A DNA stretch of 64,000 nt from Clarkia xantiana subsp. parviflora (Eukaryota; Streptophyta; Magnoliopsida; Myrtales; Onagraceae): NCBI GenBank assembly GCA_036873135.1, contig JAPTYO010000003.1:20670001-20734000 (forward strand). Reading direction: 5' to 3'. The notes under the pieces are model-generated. The model saw nothing but the letters and a program-made list of their open reading frames with translations. It had not been told where the DNA came from and made no database searches. Below, piece after piece: positions 35,827 to 48,189 of the stretch. How positions within the stretch are numbered: position 1 is the first letter of the stretch; every line of letters starts with the position of its first letter. A program made the position numbers and the translations under genes.

Positions 35827-37622
35827 GTCAAACCGGCTGATCTTGCTGTCCAGGAACCTCAAGAAACTGCAGCTCCATTTCTAGTCACTGAGAAAGTCAA
35901 CGATATCATTCCAGAGAGGACCGAGTTAGGAATGGACACGAGCAAAGTATGTGAACCAGAAGTTGTACAGTCAGATGCTGCTGTTCCTCAACAGTCAGAC
36001 TCTGCCATGCTTGGAGCTGGCCAGGAAGATGAAGTCATTCTAACTACCGACAATCCTCAAGTAATATTTAATTTTTGTTATTTTCTTTGTTCCTTCAACA
36101 ACTACTAGCATTTGCTAATCAGTTTCAAAATGCTTCATCTTTTTTAGATTGAGCCAGATTCGGCGGCTCCATTTTCTGAAAATGCAGAGCAGTTGGTATT
36201 ACCAGAAGATTCGGTTGAAGCTGGAAAGTCAAAAAGGGATTCACTCGATGAGGTGCGTTTTTAGAAGGCTATTTATATTTATAATCTCTGCTTTCTCCTA
36301 CATTTTTGTCTTCTTGAATATGAACTACATCTTGCTGAATGTGTTTCTGAATGCTTGTCTGCATTATGGTACAGGCCAAATCTGAGTATGTTACTGAGGC
36401 TTCAGAATCAGTAGAACAGCAGTCTTCTTCCCCAACTCATGATTCTACTTTTGCTGGAGAATCTGGGACTGATGTTTCTGAAAGATTGAAGGAGCAGTCT
36501 GTTCCTCCAAATGATTCTACAGTTGTTGAAGAATCGAAACCACCTCCTGAAATTTCTGAAGTCTTAGAGCAGCAGTCTACCCCAGTAGATGATTCTGTAA
36601 CAGGGGAAGAACCGAAGTCTGTCACCATAGTCTCTGAAACCCTAGAGCAGCCATCTCCCCCAGCAGATGTTTCTGAAACTCTAGAGCAGCCTTCGGTCCC
36701 AGCAAATGACACTACATTTGAGGAAGAATCTCCAGAGCCTATTGGTGAAGTTTCTGAAATCTTACAGCAAGAGCTTCTCCCAAAGGCAGATGATTCTGAA
36801 GTTGGGGAACAATCTTTGGAGCCTGTTGGTGAAGTTCCTGAAACCGTAGAGCAGCGGTCCCCTGTAGATGATTCGGCAGATGCTATGGAATGTGAACCTG
36901 TTGGTGAAGTTCCTGAAACCGTAGAGCAGCGGTCCCATGTAGATAATTCTGCAGATGCTGTGGAATCTGAACCTGTTCACGAAACCCTACAGCAGCAGTC
37001 TGTTCGAGCAGATGATTCTGCAGGTGCAGAAGAACCGAAGTCCATTGCAGAAGTTTCTGAAACTCTCTTAGAAGCAGATGATTCTGCAGTTGCTGTAGAA
37101 GTGAACCCCATTGCAGAAGTTTCGGAAATCCTTCAGCCGGAGCCTCTCCCAGAAGCAGATGATTCTGCAGTTGCTGAAGAAGCGAACCCCATTGTAGAAA
37201 TTTCGGAAATCCTACAGCCGGAGCCTCTCTCAGAAGCAGATGATTCTGCAGTTGCTGAAGAACTGAAGCCTGTTGAGAATGTTTCCGAAATCCTTCGGAA
37301 AGAGGCTCTCTCAGAAGCAGATGATTCTGCAGCTTCGGATGAATTGAAGCATGTTGGTGATGTTGCAGAAGAACTAAAGCCCTCTGAGGAACCTCTCCCA
37401 GAAGCAGGAGATGAAACTCTACAGCAAGAGTTGCCTCATCCAGAAGCCGCAGATGATTCCGCAGGTGAAGAAGAAGAATTCATGACCCCTGTTGAAACCT
37501 TAGAGGAGCAATCTATCCCAGAAGCAACAGATGATTGTGCAGGTGCTGGAGAACAGGAGCCTGCTGTTGAAGTTCCCGAAGCAGATGATTCTGGTGCTGC
37601 AACTGCTGAAGAATCGAAGTAA
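35827..37622 (+). CDS. Acidic-tail gene exons 5-7, intact duplicate in unit 2 (gene status uncertain)
   Basis: Exons 35827-36060, 36148-36252 and 36375-37622. Exon 7 encodes the same protein as in unit 1. No start codon or promoter is identifiable upstream; the block begins in the scrambled pseudogene. Confidence 0.5.
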
Positions 37623-39944
37623 ATTTCCCACAGAAAGACTGTGTCTTTATAAGGTATGCATGCTTTATTCTTCCATCTATCAGATAATCAGCTTTAAGTA
37701 TTTATAGAAAGTTAAGACTAGTGACCTGCATATTGTATGCCAATTGCCATCAATTGATATAGATATAAATATGGGTAAATAACCAAACTAGCTAAACTTT
37801 ACCGGATAATGCAACTAGCTAACCTGACTTCTGCGAATGCAGATATCTAGTTGCTCATTCATAGAAATCTGGCTGGCTATTCATTTTTTTTAGGGTTAAT
37901 AACTAAAAAACTGTCCAAGGTTTGACCTATGTTAAAATCAGGTGTCTGAAGATTCAAATATTAAATCGAAGTGTCCAATGTTTCAATTTTGTTAAAATTT
38001 GGTGTCTCCGTCCAAAATTGCAGTTAAATTTAACGGTTTTATAGTTATTAACTTTTTTTTTTATTATTTTTTTATTTTTAATTTCAGTTAGCTAGTTGCA
38101 TTTTTTTTCTTTCAAAGTTTTAGCTAGTTCATTATTTATCCTTTACATATAAATATGAATATTAGATTCCAGTGGTTTTTGGTGCTTGATCTTTTTTGTT
38201 GACTTGAAAATTACGATTTTGATGCAGGTATGGTATGGTATTAGATTTTGGCCACTAAGTAGCGCTGTAATTATGGTAGCAGTTGATTAATGCTCCCCAG
38301 GTATCTAATCTACAAACACTCTCTAATCTACAAACTATTCTGGGAAGTTATGTGATCTAAGTTATTAACTATATTCTAGTGGTGTAGTAGTAGTACATTT
38401 GTTAGTAGTTTCTGTAAAACTCTACTTACTCATGGCTACTAATAGTAATATGAAGTATAAGGACTTATCTGATACAAGGTGCAAATCGTAGGGACTGGGA
38501 GCATATTCAATATGAAGTACCACTTTTCTGCGAACGTATGAAACTGGGTTTTAGCCCATTTTCTTAATTTGACGATCTCTCGTTATTCAGATGTCTGTTT
38601 TTACGAAATTAGTTATATACGTAATGATTTTTAAAAAAATTGCAATTCGACTCCAAAGTACTATTATGTGATTATATCCCTATGTGTTTCGGACGATATT
38701 TGTAGTATCCTGATATCCCTTTGAGCTTTTTTACTATGCTTTTGAAGTGCCATGATTTACATGTTTTTTTTTTTTTTTTACTATTAGAGTGTAGTTAATT
38801 GTAATATTTTTATTTTTAAAACTTTAAAAGTATTAAAAAGTAGGGTTGAATGTATTTTCAAACCACATATTTGACCGAATGTGGCTTTTAGTACTGAATG
38901 TTTGATTTTGTATACTTTTAGTACTAAAAGTTTGAAAAAATGTGGTTTTTAATATATCCGTTAGTTGGCCGTTTATTTTAGCCTAACACTTTAAAATCGA
39001 ACCCTACTGACTTAGGTCTGGCTAGGTCAATTGAGTCCGATTTTGAAGTTTGGTCAAATTTAGTTTTATGACTAAAATAAACCAAATAATAAAAGTTAGG
39101 AATATATATGAATAATAAAAGTTATGAATATATATGAATGACTAAATTGAATAAAATCAAAAGTTTATGGTTGGGCACGTGATTTGCATGTCATTAAACA
39201 ACTAACTAACGGATGTACTAAAAACCACATTTTTTCAAATGTTTGTTACCAAAAGTATACAAAACTAAATATTCAGTATTTTATATATTAAATTTTACTT
39301 ATGCTAGTTTTTTGGGCTAAGTTAAATTATTTTGTTCAAGTCCGTTGTATTTACTCTAGTCCAGCCTAATTTTTTTCGTGGAATTGTGGAAACATTTTGT
39401 ACCACATCAATCACATCAATTCTCAAATTTTGAACCGGAAAAATTAAAGTTAAAAGCCTTCCCAAAAGCGTCCCCAGAAGATAACGCGTTTAATAGGCTT
39501 GTTGTATACTTAACAAATATTTACACAGTCAACTAAATTAATCTCAACTCCAAACGATTAGTTGACTGTGTAAATATTTGTTATCTTTAAAAATTAGGTG
39601 TATTAGAAGTTCTCCAATAAAATATTAACACTTGTGAAAAATTATAATAATGTAAGGTCACTCACGCAATATATGAATTTAATAAATAAAATATATTTAA
39701 GTAGAAAAGACAACAAAAGCAGGTTGTATTTTTTTTAAACAAACATGTGCTAGTAGTAAGATTATAGATCCTGTAATTGAGTTAAAGTCCAATTGAGTGT
39801 CTAACCGATTTTCTTTTACCACAACACATTTATTTTTTTGCTGAATTCATATTAAATACACGTCAAAGCTCTAACATGACTGGAACATGCTCATTTTTTA
39901 CTTAGAAATTGTACATTTATATAGCCAATTTTTAAAATTTAAAA
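37623..39944. other. Duplicated 3' flank with MITEs, unit 2
   Basis: As 27799-30120: nested MITEs (about 37772-38140), MITE 38892-39278, hairpin 39512-39582, then AT-rich sequence to the unit 3 boundary. No gene seen. Confidence 0.8.
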
Positions 39945-40278
39945 TTCGAATGTTCAGAAAATGATTAGTTTATAAAACAACTCTCTTTCGGTCGAATTGG
40001 GCTTGCTAGTGTGGGGCGTTGCTTTTTGGGCTATGGGCTTGCAATATCTTTGCACAGAAAAGTAAATTAGTAAGTAACAAAGAATATGTTACTTTTTTCA
40101 TGATGGCCCAAAAATAAAAAGAGTATGGTACTTCTTTTGAACTATAGCTAAATTTCAAAGACCTTTATGGTGAAGCTGAAGGCGGTGAAAATACGGAACG
40201 ATAAATAATTAGGGCGAAGAGAGGATTATTACATACATACACACACACACTCGGACCTGAAGGGAAGACGGAGGCCGC

Positions 40279-41995
40279 ATGGATTCGAATTGGATTTCGA
40301 TTGGAAAGAAGACGGGTTTGTTATGCCTAGTCGCTGTGGCGGGGAGCGTTGTGATTTTCAGGCAGAAGAAAATACTCACAAGTATGTTGGGAAATATGTT
40401 TCAAGGGGTAAACACGATCGAAGAAAAATGGCATCGGTAACTACCCATCTGTAATTCATTTCAATTAGACAAAAGAGATTGTGTAGTGGCGCCTGCAGAT
40501 TTAGGGTTTTTCCAATTAGGTTAGCCAGGGAAAGCTCTTTATGGAATAATCCTCTTTGATATAATATGGCCGATTGACCATAGTATGAAACGTAGAGCAG
40601 AGTATGTATTACTTTGTTGAGATTCCTCTAAATTGGTGAGCTAGGAGCAAATACTAGAATCCGTAGGCATGCAGTATTGTTCATTACTTTAATCAAACAC
40701 TTAGACTGACCATAAGTGAAAGAAAGGATGATTTAATAATGTGATTTTCTTTTAATCTTTCCAATTTCAGTTCTAGTCTTCTTGTTTCTTGGGAGAAGGA
40801 GGAGGAGGAGGAGGAGCTGGAGCCTGTTGAACTGTGGTTGCTTATTAATCATGAAGATGTTAGCCTTGGAAAACCTATAGCACAAAAGGTTGTTGTCATA
40901 AATGACCGGATTTTGCAAAAACTCAATAAATCCAAATGGGTTTCTGCTTCTTTGAAGAAGCAGCAGCAGCAGCCCTTTGATATTATTGAGACCGATCCGC
41001 CTTTTTTCCAAGTGAACCCATCTTTGGAAGCCCTTTATTTTTTAGCCGTGTGTGATGGCTACTTCATGTACTTACTTGGTGGGCAATGCTTGGCTAGCCA
41101 TTCCTCTCTTAGCAAGGTCACCTACTGCATAGATGTCACCAATGTCGTCTCTAGTAGAACAGAAGAACATACCTATCCAATTCCGCGAATGATGAAGGGA
41201 AACCGTGTTGTTCGCGCCGCTGTGACAAGCGAGAGAAGGATATATGCTTTTGGACGGTCACAACTTTTGTATAACCCTGGCCCTGATTGTGATGGTGACT
41301 GTGATAGTGCAACATTCGGAGAGATATATGACATGGATGAAAAGTGTTGGATGCCTTTTGAAAAAGTTCCATTTAAGGATGCTCCTCGATGCACTGTCCT
41401 CGGATGTGTCATGTGGCATTCCATCATTGTACTCTTTCTTAAAAGAACTGTAAAAATAAGACGACGACGACGACAAAAGGAGGAGGAAGTAGGAGATTAT
41501 TATGGAAACATAGAAAAATATAGACAAGTAACAAAGGTGTCGTATTATGACTTGAAGGAGAAGAAGTGGATTTTTACAGCGAGGATTGATGTGGAAATAA
41601 GTACGGTGTGCTTTCCGGTGCTAGTTGAAGACAATGTGTTTATAGTACAAAGTTCAGGTTTGTACAGGTACGATTTAGTTCAGAAACGCGTCACTGGCAA
41701 AACTAAACGCCTACAACAGATGAAGGCGCTGACTGTTGATAGGATGAGGGATGTTGTTTATCTAGGCAGCAGTGATGACAAAAAGTATCTCAAGTTTTGT
41801 ATTTTCTGGGAAGGGTACTCGGATAACAAGTTTATGGGGTATAATAAGTTTATGCGGTTTGCCATCATTAAGGTTGGAGACGATGTGGGTGACAAATTAA
41901 CAGTAAGGATCTCATCATCAGTGGGTAGTATTCAAGTTGAGAACGATGCTTATTTCATCAACGGTAGTGGTGGTGCACACATAATTATTAGGTGA
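40279..41995 (+). CDS. Membrane-anchored kelch-like protein, amplicon copy 3
   Basis: Exons 40279-40436 and 40771-41995. The translation of exon 2 is identical to copy 1. An intact frame in all three copies is consistent with function but equally with recency. Confidence 0.7.
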
Positions 41996-42002
41996 TGATC
42001 AG

Positions 42003-42034
<32 letters not shown>

Positions 42035-42554
42035 AAATTATTAAAACTATTGGAGTCATATGTTTGCTTTGCAGGGAAAAACACAGGATGGTTGGATGAG
42101 CAAGCAAAACATAGAAGAAGAAGAGATTAAGAAGAAGAATGACTTAGGTCCTTTACCAGTTCCTTCTTCTGATGTGAACAAGAAGATGAAGTACTATTAT
42201 TATTCCTAATAATTTATTGTACGGATTCCTAATAATTAGTATCGTCCTCTGTAGCTATAGCTTGGCTTGTGTGTGTACCATCTTTGCTTGTTTGCTTGCT
42301 TGGGGTTGTTAGGAATCCTCCTCCTCTCCTATGCTTTTTTTTTCCTCTCTGTATGTATGTAAGGTGAGTGAACGAACAAGTCTTTTTGTTTGCTAAATTA
42401 ATAACTAGTTAAGTTTAATTGCTTAAGGTTTGTCTGTGTGCTACTTGAATGAATTACTTTCTCACAGTACCTACTTCTCAGTTTTTTTTTTTGTTTTTTT
42501 TAAACATCCTTTTTGTCTCCGCACATGTATGCTTTTTTTTCCCCCCACTACTTC

Positions 42555-43531
42555 ATCCGATCAAACTGTTGAGGAACCACAAGGAGATTTAGATTCTAAT
42601 CAGGTTCCGACCATTCTATCACGGCTTGATGCGTGTCCGAGGATGTGAAACCAGAGACTTTCCCTTCTGGTCATGCTATTGTGGAGCCACCCAATGTCAG
42701 GATCAGATCAGGATCCTTCTGAATCAATAAAGGAACCATCAGCATCATTAGATGACTCTACAGCTATGGAGATAGACTTTGTAGTTCTGGGAGGTGACGC
42801 ACTGGATGAGGTATGGTTTCTTTACAGCGAGCTTTCAAACTCTTTCATCCATTTATCTTGTCTAAGGGATACTGGATCCTTGTGAAATTGCGGTTTTGAT
42901 ATTCAGATCGTATCTTATTGCTTGTATGCATTTCCTTTGTGCGTTGCATCAGTAATTCTCATGCTTCTTTACCTTACTAGGTCAAACCAGAGACAGGCTC
43001 GGCTGATATTGCTGTCCAGGAACCTCAAGAAACTGCAGCTCCATTTCTAGTCACTGAGAAAGTTCGATGAGGTGCGGTTCTAGAAGGATAATTATATTTG
43101 ATATCTCTCCTCTCTCTTTTCTGTATTAGTTATTATTCTTGTGGTCGTAATGGGCCACCATTTATCCCTCTACCCGTATTTAGTACACACACCTCTCTAT
43201 TTGTTCATCTGTTTAATCTTGTTGCATGCTGTGTGTTATTTATTCCCTTTCCTCGATTATTTATGTGATTCTCACGTAGTAAATAATCTGGACAGATCAA
43301 ACCCGAGAATGCTCAAAGTGATCTCGCTAGTGTGGAAGATGAAGGAACTGTGATTCCAGATATAGTTACTGAGAAAACTCAAGATACAATTTTACAAGGG
43401 TTTGATTTGGATGGATGGCAGCGCCAATCCAGAAACTGCCGAACCTGAAGAGAAGCAGCTATTCAGGATACTCAGAAAAATTAGATGCAGTTACTATTGT
43501 TGCCGCTGCATCAGGCTCTGATCATGTTAAT
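42555..43531 (+). pseudogene. Scrambled acidic-tail pseudogene, unit 3 (truncated)
   Basis: End of exon 4 (to about 42810), intron 4, start of exon 5, intron 3 and the beginning of exon 4, as in the other units, cut at 43531. It has its own differences, for example a Met-to-Leu change in GGDALDEV. Confidence 0.8.
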
Positions 43532-43790
43532 GGAAGGCCACGATTAATTTAGTATCTAAATTACTATTTTTCTTTTCTTTTTTAAAGTTGAGGAGGTACT
43601 TAATTCTAGTAACATAATTGTTATGAATATATTTAGTGGATGTTCAATATTATGTGTATATACCATCTTCCTAATTTAGACTTTCCTTGTATTGATTTTA
43701 CTTCCTCTCCAAGTCTATGTAATCCCTATATAAGGGCCCCTATGTGTGATAATAAGATCATCATCAAGTTCTCTCATTCTAAATATTTAG
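43531..43790 (+). mobile_element. LTR-like fragment at the amplicon edge
   Basis: About 260 bp starting TGGAAGGCCACG. It contains an LTR-like 3' portion: CCCTATATAAGGGCCCCTAT (TATA-like) followed by AATAAGATCATCATCAAG and a T/C-rich end. No primer-binding site follows; the sequence reverts to an acidic-tail exon 4 fragment (GGAGGTGACGCAATGGATGA). Likely a solo or truncated LTR. Confidence 0.45.
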
Positions 43791-44450
43791 GGAGGTGACG
43801 CAATGGATGAGGTATGGTTTCTTTACAGCGAGCTTTCAAACCCTTTCATCCATTTATCTTGGGTGACAAATTAACAGTAAGGATCTCATCATCAGTGGCT
43901 AGTATTTCACTTTAGGTCTGACAGTTGAGATTCCTCTATGAATAGATAAATTAGTGAGCGAGGAGCAAAGACTAGAATCCATAGGCATGCAGTATTGTTC
44001 ATTACTTTAATCAAACACATAGACCGGCCATAAGTGAAAGAATGGTTGCATTATGATTTTAATCTTGCTAATTTACTGTTTTCCAATTTCAGTTCTAGTC
44101 TTGTTTCTTGGGAGGAGGTGGAGCCTGTTGAACTGTGGTTGGTTGGTTGTTCATCGGCTTGAAGATGTTCGCCTTAGAAAACCTATAGAACAAAAGGTTG
44201 TTGTCATAAAATCAGACTTTGCATAAACTCAATAAATCCAAATGGGTTTCTGCTTTGAGACCGGTGCGCCTTTTTTGAAAGTGAAGCCATCTTTACAAGC
44301 CGCTCCTTTTATAGCCGTTTGTGATGGCAACATCATATACTTACTTGGTGAGAAATATTTTTTGATCGGGGCTAGCCGTTATTCTCTTAACTACCCATCC
44401 GTAATCAAATTATCTCAATTTCATTTCAATTGACAAAACAGATTGTTTAG
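43791..44450 (+). pseudogene. Mosaic of exon 4 end and kelch-like gene pieces
   Basis: Begins with the end of acidic-tail exon 4 and intron 4 (43791-43862), then jumps to the 3' part of the kelch-like gene (GGTGACAAATTAACAGTAAG), then its intron (43925-44094) and exon 2 start (44095-44400) with frameshifts and missing codons. After that comes sequence like the start of its intron (near 44393). The pieces are out of order and cannot encode the protein. Confidence 0.75.
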
Positions 44451-44724
44451 TTGTGCCCATATTTAGTTTTCTTGCTAATTTGCTATGTTTATTGGCTTCC
44501 AATTTCACTTTATAAGATCTTAATATTTGGACTTTCTTTGTGAATTACCTCAGGTTCTAGCTTCTAGTCTTCATGATGAATTTTTACCCACTCATTCGTA
44601 TGGAATTTTGTTTTACTTTTACCTTTTTATGTATTTTTTTTAATATCTTTAACCATAGGACGTGTGAAGATTTATCCAAGTAAGCTTGGTTTTGCACATT
44701 TGTCTGAAAAAAGAAATCTGACAG

Positions 44725-45400
44725 GTGGAGACGGGAGTTCAAAGCAGAGCAGATGCGAGAAGAAGAGCCGAAAAGCCATGCTTAAGCTCGGGATGTTACT
44801 GGTGTTAGCCGTGTCACCATCAAGATAACTAAGAATGTAAGTAAATCATCTCATTCATAAACTCCTTTTATTTGCAAATGACACTATCTATGCATGCTCA
44901 TAAGTAGTAAACCCTAAGAATGCAAGTAAACCATCTCCTCCAAATGACACTTATCTATGCTTTGATAGAGTAGTACAATCCTTATAGTTTTACATATTGC
45001 TATCTTAGTCTTGATATGTGTTTTGCATTGCATTACATTGCATTGTAGTCCTAGTGGTTCCTTAAGTAAGTAATACAATGTTTTCCATTAGACTTGCATT
45101 GCTTACAAGCTTCTCTCCACACATTGATATCAAAATCTCACATGCTTGCTAATAAGTAACAACCATCTGTGTATTTTAGGTTCTCTTCTTCATCTCAAAG
45201 CCTGATGTCTTCAAGAGTCCCCACTTTGATACCTACGTCAAATTCGGAGAAGCGAAGATCGAGGACTTGAGCTCTCAGCTGCAAACACAGGCTGCACAGC
45301 AGTTCAGAATGCCCGGCATGTCCAACATGGTGGCATCCAAACCCGAGGCTTCAAGAGTAATGGAGATATTGTGAGTGCCATCATGGAGCTCACTACTTAG
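44725..45400 (+). pseudogene. NAC-alpha (nascent polypeptide-associated complex) pseudogene
   Basis: Two exon-like blocks, 44725-44836 and 45180-45400, with an intron between. They encode recognisable NAC-alpha pieces: [71 protein letters not shown] and the UBA-type end [10 protein letters not shown]. After KLGM a small deletion shifts the frame. Between PEASRV and GDIVSA most of the UBA-domain linker is deleted and the frame changes again. The N-terminal acidic exon is absent. Retention of an intron argues for a DNA-level duplicate rather than a retrocopy. The family call is firm. Confidence 0.85.
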
Positions 45401-45697
45401 GTGCTGTGTGGTGATGAGTCTGTTTGATCTATCTTTATGGTTTGTGTTGTTGGACTCCAATTTCCTTCACTGTTTAAGTTTTTAGTTTTAGCAACAAAAA
45501 GATGGAGAGTTAGTTTTGTGTGTTGTTTAGTTTTGTTGGCCCAATTTTGTCATGTATAGTTTGAGGACCTTATTGTTATGGTTGCAAGTTGTAAACTAAA
45601 TTCCTTAGTTTGTAATATTTGTGGGTTAACCTTTGTTCATCTTCTCCAGAAATCCTAAGGGTTAGAGAAAAAAAATTAGAGTTTCACAAATTTATTA

Positions 45698-45970
45698 GGA
45701 ATTTTTTTCCCTCAAATGGCCGTCTAACAGTTGCTAAATACGAAATATGTAACATAATTACGCATATAACTATTGGATCACTTTGAAAGTGCACTGAGTT
45801 AGCTTGGCATGCTGACAGGGAATGCTCTACATATTCAGAGATTTATTCATCGCTGCACTTTAGGCCAGCTCGCAGCACTTTCAAAGTGTTCCGATGGTTA
45901 TATGCGTAATTATGTTAGATTTGTTAACCTTTCGAATTTTTGGTAACGGTCAGATTTGAGGAAAAAATTC
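45698..45970. mobile_element. MITE with arms of about 90 bp and 8-bp target duplication
   Basis: The left arm begins GGAATTTTTTTCCCTCAAAT; the right arm, ending at 45970, is its imperfect reverse complement. The match continues inward through CATAATTACGCATATAAC and CACTTTGAAAGTGC. The element is flanked by ATTTATTA at 45690-45697 and 45971-45978. An 8-bp duplication suggests a hAT-mobilised element, though the long arms would also suit a Mutator-like one. Confidence 0.7.
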
Positions 45971-46140
45971 ATTTATTACGCGTGGAGCTAGTCTGCGAAG
46001 ATAATAACATAGCGGAAGTGAGTGAACACACTTGTTCGGTCATACTTATAGATTGGAACCAATAGTTTTGTGAATTAAAAATTAGTTGGGTTATATTTTT
46101 AATTAAACTGGATCTAATAGGTTAAGCTTAAGATGATATT

Positions 46141-46210
<70 letters not shown>
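46141..46210. repeat. TCTA microsatellite
   Basis: Seventy uninterrupted bases of TCTA (about 17.5 units). The same TATC/TCTA motif occurs after each kelch-like gene but is much shorter there. Confidence 0.95.
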
Positions 46211-46400
46211 CATATAAAAGGACCAACCCCAATTTAAAGTGTGAATTTAAAGACCAAATCATGAAACCGTTGCAAGTTTGAGGACCAAAACTGTAATTAA
46301 CGTAACCCTGAATTCAATTAAAACCAACTTACGGCTTTCTTGCAGTGCAGGTCACTTAAGCTCAAGTTCTATACTGTGGCGGTTTAGAGGAGGAGGCCGG

Positions 46401-47949
46401 ATGTATGCGATGGGAAAGAAGACGGTGTTTGCATGCGGCGTTGTCGTTGGGGTGGGATCCATGTGGAGCGTTGTTCTTCTAAGGAAGATTTTAAGGAAGA
46501 TCAGGTGGAAGAAGGCAGTCAATTTCCCTGGATATATGTTTCGAAAGTGCGATCGTCTTCTCCATCGGTACTAATCAAATCTTAACTATCTCAATTTCAT
46601 GAAAATTGACGAAACAGGGTTTAATTAGGGTTTATTGGTGCTGATTTTGAGCTTTTCAGGGTTTAATTAGGGTAGACATAGCTGAATGTTTTCTTGAATC
46701 CTCCTCTGTCAATGCCATTATTCAAATTGCTAATTCTCTTTGTTTATTGGCATCCAATTTCAATTCCAGTCTTATTTCTCGGGAGGAGGAATTGCCGGTT
46801 GTTGAACTGTGGTTGGTTGTTAATCATGAAGATGTTAGCCAACAAAAGGTTGTTGTCATAAATGACCGGATTTTGCAAAAACTCAATAAATCCAAATGGG
46901 TTTCTGCTTCTTTGAAGAAGCAGCAGCAGCAGCCCTTTGATATTATTGAGACCGATCCGCCTTTTTTCCAAGTGAACCCATCTTTGGAAGCCCTTTATTT
47001 TTTAGCCGTGTGTGATGGCTACTTCATGTACTTACTTGGTGGGAAATGCTTGGCTAGCCATTCCTCTCTTAGCAAGGTCACCTACTGCATAGATGTCACC
47101 AATGTCGTCTCTAGTAGAACAGAAGAACATACCTATCCAATTCCGCGAATGATGCAGGGAAACCGTGTTGTTCGCGCCGCTGTGACAAGCGAGAGAAGGA
47201 TATATGCTTTTGGACGGTCACAACTTTTGTATAACCCTGGCCCTGATTGTGATGGTGACTGTGATAGTGCAACATTCGGAGAGATATATGACATGGATGA
47301 AAAGTGTTGGATGCCTTTTGAAAAAGTTCCATTTAAGGATGCTCCTCGATGCACTGTCCTCGGATGTGTCATGTGGCATTCCATCATTGTACTCTTTCTT
47401 AAAAGAACTGTAAAAATAAGACGACGACGACGACAAAAGGAGGAGGAAGTAGGAGATTATTATGGAAACATAGAAAAATATAGACAAGTAACAAAGGTGT
47501 CGTATTATGACTTGAAGGAGAAGAAGTGGATTTTTACAGCGAGGATTGATGTGGAAATAAGTACGGTGTGCTTTCCGGTGCTAGTTGAAGACAATGTGTT
47601 TATAGTACAAAGTTCAGGTTTGTACAGGTACGATTTAGTTCAGAAACGCGTCACTGGCAAAACTAAACGCCTACAACAGATGAAGGCGCTGACGGTTGAT
47701 AGGATGAGCGATGTTGTTTATCTAGGCAGCAGTGATGACAAAAAGTATCTCAAGTTTTGTATTTTCTGGGAAGGGTACTCGGATAACAAGTTTATGGGGT
47801 ATAATAAGTTTATGCGGTTTGCCATCATTAAGGTTGGAGACGATGTGGGTGACAAATTAACAGTAAGGATCTCATCATCAGTGGGTAGTATTCAAGTTGA
47901 GAACGATGTTTGTTTTATCGACGGTGGTGCACACATAATTATTAGGTGA
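46401..47949 (+). CDS. Membrane-anchored kelch-like protein, diverged fourth copy
   Basis: Exon 1 is 46401-46567 and exon 2 is 46770-47949, joined in phase 2 as in the amplicon copies; about 448 residues. The N-terminus differs (MYAMGKKTVFACGVVVGVGS) but keeps a hydrophobic anchor and a basic stretch after it. Intron and start of exon 2 are also diverged. From about 46850 (QQKVVVINDRILQK) onward the sequence becomes nearly identical to copies 1-3, with only a handful of changes, until the end (DVCFIDGGAHIIIR versus DAYFINGSGGAHIIIR). A sharp switch from diverged to identical is the mark of gene conversion, or of the amplicon gene being built from this one. The downstream exon at 48066 again has the out-of-phase frame GKTQDGWMSKQDIEEEEED. 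Confidence 0.7.
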
Positions 47950-48189
47950 TGATCAGTATCTATCTATCTATCAAATTATTAAAAATTGTGATTATATATG
48001 GATCATCAAACTAGATTAGATTATGTATATATGCTCACTATTGGAGTCATTTGTTTTCTTTGCAGGGAAAAACACAGGATGGTTGGATGAGCAAGCAAGA
48101 CATAGAAGAAGAAGAAGAAGATTAAGAAGAAGAATTACTTAGGTCCTTTACTAGTTCCTTCTTCTGATGTTAGAACGATAGATCGCCAG

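Larger units (their letters stand above)
30121..39944 (+). repeat. 9824-bp tandem amplicon, unit 2
   Basis: Second full unit, same length as unit 1 to the base. The differences I found are very few: a G-to-C change at 30562 (Met to Ile in the kelch-like protein) and an A-to-C change at 31371 (Lys to Gln). Content is as unit 1. Confidence 0.95.
39945..43531 (+). repeat. Tandem amplicon unit 3, truncated
   Basis: Follows the other units to TCATGTTAAT near 43531, inside the exon 4 copy, then changes to sequence beginning TGGAAGGCCACG. It therefore contains only the kelch-like gene and the first part of the scrambled pseudogene. It differs from units 1 and 2 by several substitutions and by the microsatellite length. 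Confidence 0.9.

Noticed and set aside
22355..46210. Short-period repeats (TATC/TCTA) considered as CRISPR-like arrays
   Set aside because: They are plain microsatellites without spacers, in a plant nuclear genome.
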